Origin: UBA668 sp031366885
GTDB taxonomy: Bacteria > Actinomycetota > Acidimicrobiia > Acidimicrobiales > Ilumatobacteraceae
DNA: 29,760 nt
Assembly: GCA_031366885.1 (NCBI GenBank)
Contig: JANLPB010000354.1
Location: 1 to 29,760, forward strand
Direction: 5' to 3'
Shown: in pieces, positions 1-7,601 of the stretch
How positions within the stretch are numbered: position 1 is the stretch's first letter
Layout: each line of letters begins with the position of its first letter
Made by a program: the position numbers and the translations under genes
Notes under the pieces: model-generated
What the model was told of the DNA's origin: nothing
Database searches by the model: none
Seen by the model: only the letters and a program-made list of their open reading frames with translations

Positions 1-303
1 CACCGCCCCTGTACTTCCACCGAACCACTTGATGAAGGGGGCCAGCGCATCGAAGAGCAGTGGCCCCGGGTTGTTCATGTCGGCCGGTGCAGTCAGCGAT
101 GCCGAGGTCCAAGTACCCAGCCATGGGTGATTGCTGGTGAGTACATCTGCGGCACGAAGTTCGATCAGACCGTGGTCACCGAGCGGTACCCAGCCTGCGC
201 GTATGGCGTGCACCACGGCAGCGACAATCGGCACCAGTGTCAGTAGGAACAGCCCGACCGAGAACGATGAAACACGTCGCAGCGATGGTTTCGGCAATCT
301 CAT
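1..303 (-). CDS. Polytopic membrane protein, probable GT-C glycosyltransferase (5' part only)
   Basis: I translated this by hand on the minus strand from the ATG at 303-301. It gives 101 residues with no stop and leaves the window at base 1. The start overlaps the TGA of the dpm-like gene as ATGA, so the two are almost certainly co-translated. Residues 1-15 are basic (MRLPKPSLRRV) and are followed by a hydrophobic segment at about 16-35, probably the first membrane helix. Then come a GDHGLIELRAADV-type stretch and a Pro/Gly motif, NNPGPLLFDALAPF, at about 78-91. An acidic loop followed by N-x-PGPLLF resembles large actinobacterial membrane glycosyltransferases of the GT-C fold. Those use polyprenyl-phosphate sugars, which suits a neighbour that would make polyprenyl-phosphate mannose. 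Family and substrate are inferred from a fragment. Confidence 0.7.
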   Translation of the reverse strand, partial: MRLPKPSLRRVSSFSVGLFLLTLVPIVAAVVHAIRAGWVPLGDHGLIELRAADVLTSNHPWLGTWTSASLTAPADMNNPGPLLFDALAPFIKWFGGSTGAV

Positions 304-1031
304 GAGACGCGGTGCCACACGTCCCGAGCGCGGTCGGTAATGCCCCACCGAGTGACGAGCACCATCGACTCGACAATGATGCGAGCGGACATCTTGCTGG
401 TGCCGCGTTCGCGATCTTTGAACAGAATTGGCGTCTCAACGATGGTGGCGCCGCTGCGAGCCACGCGTCGGGTGAGTTCAGTGAGAAACGCGTACCCCTC
501 TGCGCTAGTACTGGAGGGATCGATCGCTCGCAAGACATCGGCGCGATAGGCACGAAAACCTGCGGTGCAGTCGCGAACCTTGGCGCCCAGCAGCACACCC
601 GTGTACCGGTTCCCCCATCGCGACAACATGCGCCGCCGCCACGGCCAATCCTTGGTGCCGCCGCCCGCGACATATCTGCTGCCGATCACCACGTCGGCGC
701 CCTCCGTCAGCAGTTGCAACATGGTGGGGATCACCGACGGGTCGTGCGAGAAGTCGCTGTCCATCGAGACAATCACGTCGAACCCCTGCTCGAACGCGAG
801 GGCGAACCCGTGTCGGTATGCCGCCCCGAGCCCGGGTTTGCCAGCTCGATGCACGACGGTGATCTGGCCCAGCTCGGCGGCGACTGCCTCGCCAAGCGCT
901 CCCGTTCCGTCGGGGCTGAGGTCATCGATGACGAAAACCTGAGCGTCGGGGATCGTCGACCGAAGCATCCGTAACAGGTCGGCAATGTTCTCGCGTTCGT
1001 TGAACGTGGGAACGACAATCACACAGCGCAC
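300..1031 (-). CDS. GT2 glycosyltransferase, polyprenol-phosphate mannose synthase (Dpm1/Ppm1 type)
   Basis: A 243-residue single-domain GT2 enzyme that should transfer mannose (or another hexose) from a nucleotide sugar to polyprenyl phosphate at the inner face of the membrane. Visible motifs are VVPTFNERENI near the N-terminus, IDDLSPDGTG at about 35-44, the metal-binding MDSDFSHDP at about 90-98, DCTAGFRAYR at about 154-163, EGYAFLTE at about 178-185 and the C-terminal FKDRERGTSKMS. All are characteristic of Dpm1 and the catalytic domain of mycobacterial Ppm1. There is no C-terminal membrane domain, so it is the soluble Dpm1 type. I chose GTG 1031 over the upstream TTG at 1058. It sits 8 nt after a TAGCAT hexamer and begins right at the conserved core. 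The stop overlaps the next gene's start. Related GT2 enzymes use glucose, so the sugar is not certain. Confidence 0.88.
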   Translation of the reverse strand: MRCVIVVPTFNERENIADLLRMLRSTIPDAQVFVIDDLSPDGTGALGEAVAAELGQITVVHRAGKPGLGAAYRHGFALAFEQGFDVIVSMDSDFSHDPSVIPTMLQLLTEGADVVIGSRYVAGGGTKDWPWRRRMLSRWGNRYTGVLLGAKVRDCTAGFRAYRADVLRAIDPSSTSAEGYAFLTELTRRVARSGATIVETPILFKDRERGTSKMSARIIVESMVLVTRWGITDRARDVWHRVS

Positions 1032-1039
1032 GGGGTGCG

Positions 1040-1045
1040 ATGCTA
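1040..1045 (-). promoter_or_regulatory. Candidate -10 element of the dpm-like gene
   Basis: TAGCAT on the minus strand, ending 8 nt before GTG 1031. This spacing predicts transcription starting at or next to the start codon, giving a leaderless mRNA. No convincing -35 is visible. A GGGAGG lies further upstream but is about 13 nt from the GTG, which is long for a Shine-Dalgarno. Confidence 0.45.
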
Positions 1046-1113
1046 CCTCCCGGCCCAACCGCGACGGTGATCCCGTCGCTTGCCCAAGCGCGCCGAGTTC
1101 GACCCTGCAGGGC

Positions 1114-1119
1114 TACGAT
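1114..1119 (+). promoter_or_regulatory. Candidate -10 element of the plus-strand GMC/SDR operon
   Basis: TACGAT, 11 nt before ATG 1131, in the divergent gap between the dpm-like gene and the GMC/SDR operon. It would give a start point a few bases before the ATG. No clear -35 and no Shine-Dalgarno precede the ATG. It forms a divergent pair with the minus-strand TAGCAT at 1040-1045. Confidence 0.4.
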
Positions 1120-1130
1120 TCGGGCTGCCC

Positions 1131-1484
1131 ATGCGCCAGGTGCCCGCTCTTCCCATCGTCGGACCATTCGCCGACCGGCTCCTCGCAGCTGACCTTCCCG
1201 ACTTGGCGAATGCTGATCGCAAAGTCGTCATTTCCTTCATCGCGCATCGTGTCGACTCGTTACCGAGCTTCACCCGTTTCGGCGTGCTGCTGCTCGGCTA
1301 CGTGTTCCGCTTCCTGGTCACCCTGCCCGGCGGCTGGGCGATCGCCAAGATCCTGATCAAGCTGCCACTGCCTCTGATCGCGGAGTACCCACGGCTGATT
1401 CGTTCGCTCGGTTTCGCGTATGTATGGGAGCACTGGCCGTCCACCACGGCCACCGGCGCCGACTCCCACGGGGCCGCGGCATGA
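1131..1484 (+). CDS. Small uncharacterised protein leading the GMC oxidoreductase operon
   Basis: A 117-residue protein I do not recognise with certainty. An amphipathic N-terminal part (to about residue 45) contains VVISFIAHRVDSLPSFTRFG. It is followed by a hydrophobic stretch, VLLLGYVFRFLVTLPGGWAIAKILIKLPLPLI, at about 53-85, and a conserved-looking RSLGFAYVWEHWP near the end. The hydrophobic part could lie in or on the membrane. The stop overlaps the ATG of the GMC flavoprotein (ATGA), which suggests coupled translation and perhaps a subunit or membrane-anchor role, as small partner proteins play for some flavin dehydrogenases. That role is inference from position only. A TTG at 1080 would add 17 residues. 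I prefer ATG 1131 because of the TACGAT just upstream and because the longer form would nearly fill the divergent promoter gap. Confidence 0.7.
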   Translation: MRQVPALPIVGPFADRLLAADLPDLANADRKVVISFIAHRVDSLPSFTRFGVLLLGYVFRFLVTLPGGWAIAKILIKLPLPLIAEYPRLIRSLGFAYVWEHWPSTTATGADSHGAAA

Positions 1485-2938
1485 CGGCGCAGCGTGCCAC
1501 CACACAGATGGATGCCGACGTCCTGATCATTGGCAGCGGAGCCGGCGGTGCAACCACCGCCAGCGTGCTTGCCGAAGCTGGACTCGACGTCCTCATCGTC
1601 GAAGAGGGCGACTGGGTGGAACAGGGCGCCGTCGCCCCATTCTCATTGGACCAAATGGATCGCCAGTACCGCGCGGGTGGTGTCACGGTCGCGTTGGGGT
1701 TGCCCTCGATCGCCTACACCGAGGGGCGCTGCGCGGGCGGGGGAACCGAGGTCAACAGCGGCCTGTACTGGCGGCCGCCGGGCGACGTGCTGCAACGCTG
1801 GCGTGAGCAGTTCAAGATTGCCGACTTCGACCCCGACGAGTTACTGGCGATCGCCGCCGAGGTGGAGCAGGACATCAGCGTCGGCGTCGTGCCGGGCGGC
1901 TATACCGAGCCCAGCGAAGTGTTGCGGCGTGGCGCCGACGCGCTCGGTTGGCGCAATGGCGAGATCCCGCGCTGGATGACGTACCCGGCGGGCACCGACC
2001 AAACCGCCGGACAGCGTCAGTCGATGACGCGTACCTACCTGCCGCGAGCAATGGCGGCGGGAGCTCGAATGGCACTCGGCTGTCGAGTCGACCATCTCGT
2101 ACGCGGGAACGCAGGCTCCGCTGGCTCCGCCGTGACCACCCTCGGCGACGGCCAGCGCGGCACCATCACGTTTCGGCATGTGTTCGTGTGCGGTGGCGCG
2201 ATCCAGTCACCAGCGCTGCTCCAGCGGTCCGGGGTTCGCGGCCACATCGGGCGCACCCTCGCAGTCCACCCGACGGTGAAACTGGCGGCTCGCTTCTCCG
2301 ATGCGCTCAACGTGCCCGACGACGTGCCGGTGCACCAGGTGAAGGAGTTCGCCCCTCACCTGTCCTTCGGCGGGTCGGCCAGCAATCCGGGGCTGGTGGC
2401 GCTGTCACTGCTCGACCAATGGTCCACGTTCCAACGCGCTGTCACCGAGTGGCAGAAGATCAGCGTGTACTACGCCGCGATCACGAGCGAGGGCCTTGGG
2501 CGCGTTCGCTCATTTCCGCGCATGAAGGACCCCGTTGTCACGTATCGGCTGACACACCGCGACCGCGAGCTGTTGCGCAGTGGCCTGGCACGGTTGGCGC
2601 TCCTCATGTTGGAGGCAGGCGCCGTGGAGGTGTACCCGTCGTTCAAGGGCGCTCCGTCAGTTCGTAACCGTCGCGATCTCGCCACACTGCAACAGAAGTT
2701 CTCGGCATCGAAGGCCAGCGTGATGACCGTTCACCTGTGCAGCACGGTCCCGATGGGCGAGGTCGATGGCCACACCGGCGCCAACTCGTTCGGTCGCGTG
2801 CACGGGTGCAGCAACATCTACGTCAACGATGCCTCGCTACTGCCGACGGCACCGGGCGTGAACCCGCAGGCCTCGGTCATGGCCATCGCCATTCGAAACG
2901 CTCGACACTTCGTTGCCACTGGGGGCCGCCATGACTGA
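1481..2938 (+). CDS. GMC-family FAD oxidoreductase
   Basis: A 485-residue flavoprotein of the glucose-methanol-choline family, whose members oxidise alcohols to ketones or aldehydes (cholesterol oxidase, glucose and choline dehydrogenases). The FAD Rossmann motif GSGAGG is at 18-23, and the acidic pair ending the second strand (IVEEGD) is at 39-44. GRCAGGGTEVNSGLYWRPP at 82-100 and CGGAIQSPALLQRSG at 237-251 match the two GMC signatures. The C-terminal catalytic pair is visible as His418 (VHLCST) and Asn461 (PGVNPQASV). No twin-arginine or other signal peptide is seen, so it is probably cytoplasmic or peripheral. ATG 1481 overlaps the previous stop, and the end overlaps the next SDR by 8 nt. 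The substrate is unknown. The SDR partners suggest a multi-step redox conversion of a lipid, steroid-like or sugar alcohol. Confidence 0.9.
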   Translation: MTAQRATTQMDADVLIIGSGAGGATTASVLAEAGLDVLIVEEGDWVEQGAVAPFSLDQMDRQYRAGGVTVALGLPSIAYTEGRCAGGGTEVNSGLYWRPPGDVLQRWREQFKIADFDPDELLAIAAEVEQDISVGVVPGGYTEPSEVLRRGADALGWRNGEIPRWMTYPAGTDQTAGQRQSMTRTYLPRAMAAGARMALGCRVDHLVRGNAGSAGSAVTTLGDGQRGTITFRHVFVCGGAIQSPALLQRSGVRGHIGRTLAVHPTVKLAARFSDALNVPDDVPVHQVKEFAPHLSFGGSASNPGLVALSLLDQWSTFQRAVTEWQKISVYYAAITSEGLGRVRSFPRMKDPVVTYRLTHRDRELLRSGLARLALLMLEAGAVEVYPSFKGAPSVRNRRDLATLQQKFSASKASVMTVHLCSTVPMGEVDGHTGANSFGRVHGCSNIYVNDASLLPTAPGVNPQASVMAIAIRNARHFVATGGRHD

Positions 2939-4010
2939 CCCGACCACTGACTCACTGCCCGACACTTGGGAGGCGCCGCATACCACCGTCGTCACTGGCG
3001 CGGCAGGCTGGCTGGGCCGCGCACTCGTTCATCGCCTGCTCACCGACCGGGACCGAGAGCGTTTCCGCCTGCTCGCACACAGCACCGCTGAGGCCCGCGA
3101 ACTCTCCGCCTTCGTGGCATCGCACGACTCGGGCAAAGACGTAGAAATAGTGATCGGCGACGTGGCCAGGGCCGACACCGCAGCACGACTGATGACCAAG
3201 CTGGGAACGACGACCGACGTCATTCACACCGCCGGCGTCATACACCCCAAGAAGGTCCGCCAGTTCGACGAGGTCAATACCCACGGCACCCGCTACCTCG
3301 CCCAGGCAGCTCTTGATGCCCAGGTACGCAGGTTCGTGCACGTGTCGTCCAACAGCCCGTTCGGCACCAACCCCGACAACGCCGACACGTTTCGCAATGA
3401 CGAGCCATTCAATCCGTACCTCGGGTACGGGAAGTCAAAGATGCACGGCGAGATGGTCATCAACGAGACAGCCGCCGCTGGGCTGGATACTGCGATCGTG
3501 CGGCCGCCGTGGTTCTACGGGCCCTTCCAGCCGCCGCGCCAGACCACGTTCTTCCGGATGGTCCGCAAGGGAAAGTTCCCAGTGATCGGCGCCGGCGCGC
3601 AACGACGCTCGATGGTGTACGTCGACAACCTCGTCGACGGAGTGCTGTGCGCCGAGTTGGCCCCCGACGCACGGGGCAAGGGCTACTGGATCGCCGACGC
3701 TCGGGCGTACACGGTCGAGGAAATCGTCGAGACCGTCGGGCGCGCACTCACCGACGAGGGTTTCTCCGTGAAGCCGCCCACCACGCACATTCCACCGATC
3801 GCCGCTCGCGTGGCAGAGCTTGGCGACAGGATGCTGCAAGGCATCGGCGTGTACCAGCAACAACTGCATGTGCTCGGCGAAATGGGGCACACCATCGCTG
3901 TCGACATCAGTCGCTCCACCGCCGAAATCGGTTACGTACCAAAGGTGGAGCTGTACGAGGGCATGCGCCGAAGTATCCGTTGGTGCGTGGAGCAGGGTTT
4001 GGAGCTATGA
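2931..4010 (+). CDS. Extended SDR, NAD(P)-dependent epimerase/3-beta-HSD-like
   Basis: A 359-residue extended short-chain dehydrogenase. The nucleotide-binding TGAAGWLG is at 22-29, the acidic strand end GDV at about 76-78, a catalytic Ser near 139-140 (HVSSNS) and the Tyr166-x3-Lys170 pair in YGKSK. PPWFYGPFQPP at about 198-208 and a later RRSMVYVDNLVDG are typical of the 3-beta-hydroxysteroid dehydrogenase/NAD-epimerase superfamily. The start is ATG 2931, which overlaps the GMC stop (ATGACTGA); a TTG at 2913 is possible but lies further into the GMC gene. The stop overlaps the second SDR as ATGA. In this setting it probably acts on the GMC product or its substrate. Sugar-nucleotide epimerase and hydroxysteroid dehydrogenase cannot be told apart by eye. 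Confidence 0.85.
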   Translation: MTDPTTDSLPDTWEAPHTTVVTGAAGWLGRALVHRLLTDRDRERFRLLAHSTAEARELSAFVASHDSGKDVEIVIGDVARADTAARLMTKLGTTTDVIHTAGVIHPKKVRQFDEVNTHGTRYLAQAALDAQVRRFVHVSSNSPFGTNPDNADTFRNDEPFNPYLGYGKSKMHGEMVINETAAAGLDTAIVRPPWFYGPFQPPRQTTFFRMVRKGKFPVIGAGAQRRSMVYVDNLVDGVLCAELAPDARGKGYWIADARAYTVEEIVETVGRALTDEGFSVKPPTTHIPPIAARVAELGDRMLQGIGVYQQQLHVLGEMGHTIAVDISRSTAEIGYVPKVELYEGMRRSIRWCVEQGLEL

Positions 4011-5065
4011 CGACGTCGCTGGTCACCGGTGGTAGCGGCTACTTCGGCTCGCTACTCGTCAATCGTCTGCTCGCAGCCGGGCACGAAGTCCGCGTTCTGG
4101 ACATCAACGACGTCGACGATCGACCCGACTCTGTGGACCTGATCAAGGGCGACATCCGCGATCCCCGAACCGTTGCCGACGCTGTCGACGGAGTCGACAT
4201 CGTCTTCAACAACGTCGCGCAGGTGCCGCTGGCCAAGGACGAAGAACTCTTGCGAACCGTCAACGTCGACGGCACCACGCTGCTGCTCAATGCGTGCCGC
4301 ACCGCCCGGGTCAGCAAGGTCGTGCATACCTCGTCCAGCGCCGTGTTCGGGGTACCACGCAGCAACCCGGTGCTGCCCTCCACGGTGCCGTCACCGGTCG
4401 AGGCGTACGGTCACGCCAAGCTGGCTGCGGAGTGGGCCTGCCTCGACGCCGTGCGCAATGGGCTCGACGTCAGCATTGTGCGCCCGCGCACCATTCTTGG
4501 CCACGGCCGCTTGGGCATCTTCGGCATCCTGTTCGATTGGGTGGCCGATGGGGCGGACATCTTCGTCCTCGGCGACGGCAGCAACCGATATCAGTTCGTG
4601 CACGCAGACGATTTGGCCGAGGTGTGCCTGCTGGCGGGCCTTTCTGCTGGCCCGGACGTGTTCAATGCGGGCACGGACCGGTTTGGAACAATGCGCCAAT
4701 CCCTGGAGGCGCTGACCGCACACGCCGGTACCGGGTCCAAGGTTCGGTCACTTCCCGCGGGTCCGGCAGCGTTGGGAATGAAAGCTGCCGCCGGACTGCA
4801 CGTCGCCCCGTTCGCGCCGTACCACTGGCTGATGTATTCCAAATCGCTGTGGTTCGACATCGAGCACGTCCAGGCGGCACTCGGATGGCAACCTCAGTTC
4901 TCCAACGAAGAGATGCTCGCCGACAGCTACGACTGGTTCCTACGTCATCGGGCGCAGACCACCGAGGCGGTGCACGGCATGGACGGCAAGAGCCACCATC
5001 GCACCATCGCCAAGCAGGGAGCGCTCAAGCTGATCAAATCCGTGACGCGTCTGCTGCCGACCTGA
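4007..5065 (+). CDS. Extended SDR, second NAD(P)-dependent epimerase/dehydratase-like enzyme
   Basis: A 352-residue extended SDR and the last gene of the plus-strand operon. TGGSGYFG is at 7-14, LDIND at 31-35 would bind the adenine ribose, a Ser cluster is at 109-111 (HTSSSAVFG), and the catalytic pair is Tyr134-x3-Lys138 (EAYGHAKLA). RPRTILGHGRLGIF follows, then RYQFVHADDLAEV. The C-terminal region is basic (HHRTIAKQGALKLIKSVTRLLP) and may be peripherally membrane-associated. Its motifs differ clearly from those of the SDR just upstream, so the two are not a recent duplication. ATG 4007 overlaps the upstream stop. The last 32 bases are also the end of the convergent GT-C gene on the other strand. 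The substrate is unknown. Confidence 0.85.
   Translation: MTTSLVTGGSGYFGSLLVNRLLAAGHEVRVLDINDVDDRPDSVDLIKGDIRDPRTVADAVDGVDIVFNNVAQVPLAKDEELLRTVNVDGTTLLLNACRTARVSKVVHTSSSAVFGVPRSNPVLPSTVPSPVEAYGHAKLAAEWACLDAVRNGLDVSIVRPRTILGHGRLGIFGILFDWVADGADIFVLGDGSNRYQFVHADDLAEVCLLAGLSAGPDVFNAGTDRFGTMRQSLEALTAHAGTGSKVRSLPAGPAALGMKAAAGLHVAPFAPYHWLMYSKSLWFDIEHVQAALGWQPQFSNEEMLADSYDWFLRHRAQTTEAVHGMDGKSHHRTIAKQGALKLIKSVTRLLPT
5034..5065. other. Convergent overlap of two coding regions
   Basis: The last 32 bases of the plus-strand SDR (stop at 5063-5065) and of the minus-strand GT-C gene (stop at 5036-5034) are the same DNA read on opposite strands. No terminator hairpin can sit between the genes, so transcripts from both sides must run into each other. 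Confidence 0.85.
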
Positions 5066-6341
5066 ACGCGGCCACTCGTCGGTCGACGGCGAGGGCGACT
5101 GGGGGCAACGCGGCGATGAACATCGCCGCGCAGACGACGACAATCGGCTCGACGGGAGCGCGAAGCCGGTGTGAACCATAGAACGCGACGGCCACACCAA
5201 GGACGCCAAGTACGGGAACGGCCACCACGTAGCGCAGGCCACGCCTTGTTCGCCACAAGCCCACCGCCGCCATCGGGGCCAACACCCACCAGCTCGCAAT
5301 TCCGGCCCAGACACCCCAGCTCGGCCGTTCCTCACCCACGTCGCCGCGGACGTTGTCGGCAAGTCCGAACAGGTCGACGGCTCGCAGAACGCGAGCCGGC
5401 ACGACGTACACCCAACGATCTGCGTGGTGCACCGCGTATGAAACTGCCTCACGTCGCCTGACTGCCGAGCGACCGGAAGTGTCGAGGTTGGGTTGGTCCG
5501 TCTCGGGCCCCAGACATGACAGGTTCCACCCGCCGAGGCCCGGGCCACCGTAGGTGGCAGGACAGTTGGCCCCCAGCAGGGTGTTGCCGTCGTTGGTACT
5601 CATGACGACCATGCTGTCGAACCGAGTCGAGTTGAAAACCACCCACGGCAGCACCATCACACCTGCGCCGAGCAGCACCAGACCACCCTGGCGAACCCAT
5701 TTCGCTGGCGGGTGTGAACGCACCCCGATCAGCGCAAACAGTGGTGCGTAGAGCAGTATCTCGCTGCGCGCGTACCCGGTCAGCCCGATCAGCGCGCCCA
5801 ATGCCAGCGCGGTTCGCACGTCGAAACGCTCACGATGATTGGTGGCAGCAATCATCGTGATCACCATGAGGAACAGCATCAGCGTTTCGGACATGATGAG
5901 CGCGTCGCTGAGCCACAGATTCGGGTAGACCGCCGCCAATCCTGCGGCGATGACAGCCACCCGTCTGCCAGCGATTCGTCGTGCCAACACAGCAACCAGC
6001 GGGATCACGGCAATGCCGAGAGCCGTCATGGTGGCCCGCTGCCAGAACTCGGGGTGCGGCAGCCAGCTCGCGGGCGCCATGACCACCGACGTGAGGGGCG
6101 GATGCTCGGCGCCGGGCAGCACGCCCCAGTTGGCGAGGTTGCTGCCGCCGGCTTCCTTGAACCAGTGTCCGTGGGCGTTGTTGCTCGCCTGGATGCTGTA
6201 GTACAGCGAGTCGTTCAACATCAGCTTGGTGTTCCACTTGGACGCCAGCATCACGATGCGCAGTGCGGCACCAAGCAGCGTTGCCCCCATGACGTATCGT
6301 CGATACGCCGCAATCTCCACAGTCACCGTGGAGTCGCTCAC
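5034..6341 (-). CDS. GT-C fold membrane glycosyltransferase (GT39/ArnT-like)
   Basis: A 435-residue polytopic membrane protein. It begins with a short tail and then a first helix at about 17-33. An extracytoplasmic loop carries Asp44 in LNDSLYYS and a GAEHPPLTS motif near residue 80, the pattern of GT39/PMT-type enzymes. These take a sugar from a polyprenyl-phosphate donor on the outer face of the membrane. Many hydrophobic segments follow (for example IPLVAVLARRIAG, LMLFLMVITMIAA). The GTG start at 6341 overlaps the TGA of the upstream GT4 gene (GTGA). A longer open frame reaches back to 6425, but only inside the GT4 gene. It ends the long minus-strand run containing the DPA genes, so a DPA-dependent arabinofuranosyltransferase is one possible role; a mannosyltransferase is equally compatible. 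Confidence 0.82.
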   Translation of the reverse strand: MSDSTVTVEIAAYRRYVMGATLLGAALRIVMLASKWNTKLMLNDSLYYSIQASNNAHGHWFKEAGGSNLANWGVLPGAEHPPLTSVVMAPASWLPHPEFWQRATMTALGIAVIPLVAVLARRIAGRRVAVIAAGLAAVYPNLWLSDALIMSETLMLFLMVITMIAATNHRERFDVRTALALGALIGLTGYARSEILLYAPLFALIGVRSHPPAKWVRQGGLVLLGAGVMVLPWVVFNSTRFDSMVVMSTNDGNTLLGANCPATYGGPGLGGWNLSCLGPETDQPNLDTSGRSAVRRREAVSYAVHHADRWVYVVPARVLRAVDLFGLADNVRGDVGEERPSWGVWAGIASWWVLAPMAAVGLWRTRRGLRYVVAVPVLGVLGVAVAFYGSHRLRAPVEPIVVVCAAMFIAALPPVALAVDRRVAAFRSAADASRI

Positions 6342-7555
6342 CGAACTCCCCCGCCGCGACGTGCCAGCTTGCCCATCACTTGGCGATGCAGCGCTGCCAG
6401 CACACCCTGCGCTGAGCTCTCCCACGTCAGCGTCCTGGCGCGGTGCAACGCTGCGTCAGCGAGAGCCAAGCGCCGCGGTTCGTCCAACAGCACGTCGGCA
6501 ATAGCGTCGCCCAGATGTTCGAGTGGTACGAGAACGCCCGTCACCCCGTTGATCACGCTGCTGCGGTGGCCGTTGACGTCGGTGGCGACTGCCGGAGTCC
6601 CGCACGCTGCCGCTTCTGTCAACGTCAGCCCCCACCCTTCGGCCAACGACGCGCTCGTGACCAGCCATGCGCGTTGATACAGCTTGACCAGGTCCTCGTG
6701 GCTCATATGACCGGCAAGATGAATCCAGTCGCTCGCCCCATGGAGCGAAATTCGTTCTTCAAGCACAGGCCGTAGCGGACCATCGCCGACGATCACCACC
6801 TGCAGCCCGGGTACCCGCTGCTTGGCGACGACCGCCTGATCGATGAGCGCGTCCTGACGCTTCACCGGTGCGAGGCGACCCACGCACACAATCGTGGGGG
6901 TTTCAGCCTTGCCATCGCCGGGCACGAACTCTTCCTCGACGCCGTTGTTGACTGCCACCACGCGGTCAGGCCGAAAACCGAGGTGCAACAGCTCATCACG
7001 GGTTGCGTTGCTGGGCGTCAGTGTGAGTGTGCGTCGGTAGAACGGCGGAGCCAAGCGTGCCTCCACCGCACGACCGATGAACGCGAGGGGCTTGGGTAGC
7101 AGCTGGTCCCACATCGGGCCGTGCACGTGGTGCAGAAAGGTGATGCGCGGTTTGTGTGACCACAGCGGGCTCATCCACGGCACGCCGTTCCACACTTCGA
7201 CAAGTGCGTCGTACTCGCGACGCTCGACCACCTCGCGAGCAACGCCACGCGGAAAAACGCTGTAACGACTTCCCCGACGCACCACGTGGTATCCGTTGCG
7301 ATCGGCGGTGGCGGCGTGGCCGACGGCGGCCGATGTGCGATGCGTGATCTCAAGCCCAGCTGCCGCCCAGCGACGCATGAAGTGGTCGGCATGCACTTCG
7401 GAGCCGCCAGCGTCGACGTCGTCGAGGTCCCGCCACGCCAGCACATGTACACGACGGCAACCGACGGTCATCATCTCGGCGGCGAGCTGCTCGATACTCG
7501 GGTCGCTCGCGCTATTCGGTTCGGTGATGGGGCTGGGCGCGGCCTCGTTCGACAT
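6338..7555 (-). CDS. GT4 family glycosyltransferase
   Basis: A 405-residue retaining glycosyltransferase of the GT-B fold. The N-terminal acceptor domain contains DVDAGGSEVHADHFMRRW near residues 46-63. The C-terminal donor domain has VGRLAPVKRQDALI and the GT4 E-x7-E signature in EGWGLTLTEAAACGTPAVATDVNG. Family members extend cell-surface polysaccharides or glycolipids from nucleotide sugars in the cytoplasm. ATG 7555 is preferred over GTG 7579 because a TACCCT hexamer lies 9 nt before it and the extra residues look non-conserved. It follows dprE2 by 46 bp and overlaps the downstream GT-C gene, so it belongs to the same envelope-glycan block. Donor and acceptor cannot be read from the sequence. 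Confidence 0.88.
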   Translation of the reverse strand: MSNEAAPSPITEPNSASDPSIEQLAAEMMTVGCRRVHVLAWRDLDDVDAGGSEVHADHFMRRWAAAGLEITHRTSAAVGHAATADRNGYHVVRRGSRYSVFPRGVAREVVERREYDALVEVWNGVPWMSPLWSHKPRITFLHHVHGPMWDQLLPKPLAFIGRAVEARLAPPFYRRTLTLTPSNATRDELLHLGFRPDRVVAVNNGVEEEFVPGDGKAETPTIVCVGRLAPVKRQDALIDQAVVAKQRVPGLQVVIVGDGPLRPVLEERISLHGASDWIHLAGHMSHEDLVKLYQRAWLVTSASLAEGWGLTLTEAAACGTPAVATDVNGHRSSVINGVTGVLVPLEHLGDAIADVLLDEPRRLALADAALHRARTLTWESSAQGVLAALHRQVMGKLARRGGGVR

Positions 7556-7564
7556 GGCGCAGAG

Positions 7565-7570
7565 AGGGTA
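7565..7570 (-). promoter_or_regulatory. Candidate internal -10 element before the GT4 gene
   Basis: TACCCT on the minus strand, ending 9 nt before ATG 7555, in the 46-bp gap after dprE2. It fits the TANNNT-plus-short-spacer pattern seen at other gene starts here and may give GT4 and GT-C a promoter of their own. No -35 is visible. Confidence 0.3.
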
Positions 7571-7601
7571 CCGAACCACAGCCCGTGTCTGTGTGACCCG
7601 T

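Noticed and set aside
1080..1130. TTG 1080 as the start of the small protein before the GMC gene
   Set aside because: It would leave only about 50 bp between divergent start codons and bury the TACGAT hexamer inside the coding region. ATG 1131 is more economical, though not proven.
3509..4006. N-terminal extension of the second SDR inside the first SDR gene
   Set aside because: The added sequence is Arg-rich frame shadow. The Rossmann motif starts 6 residues after ATG 4007, the usual position.
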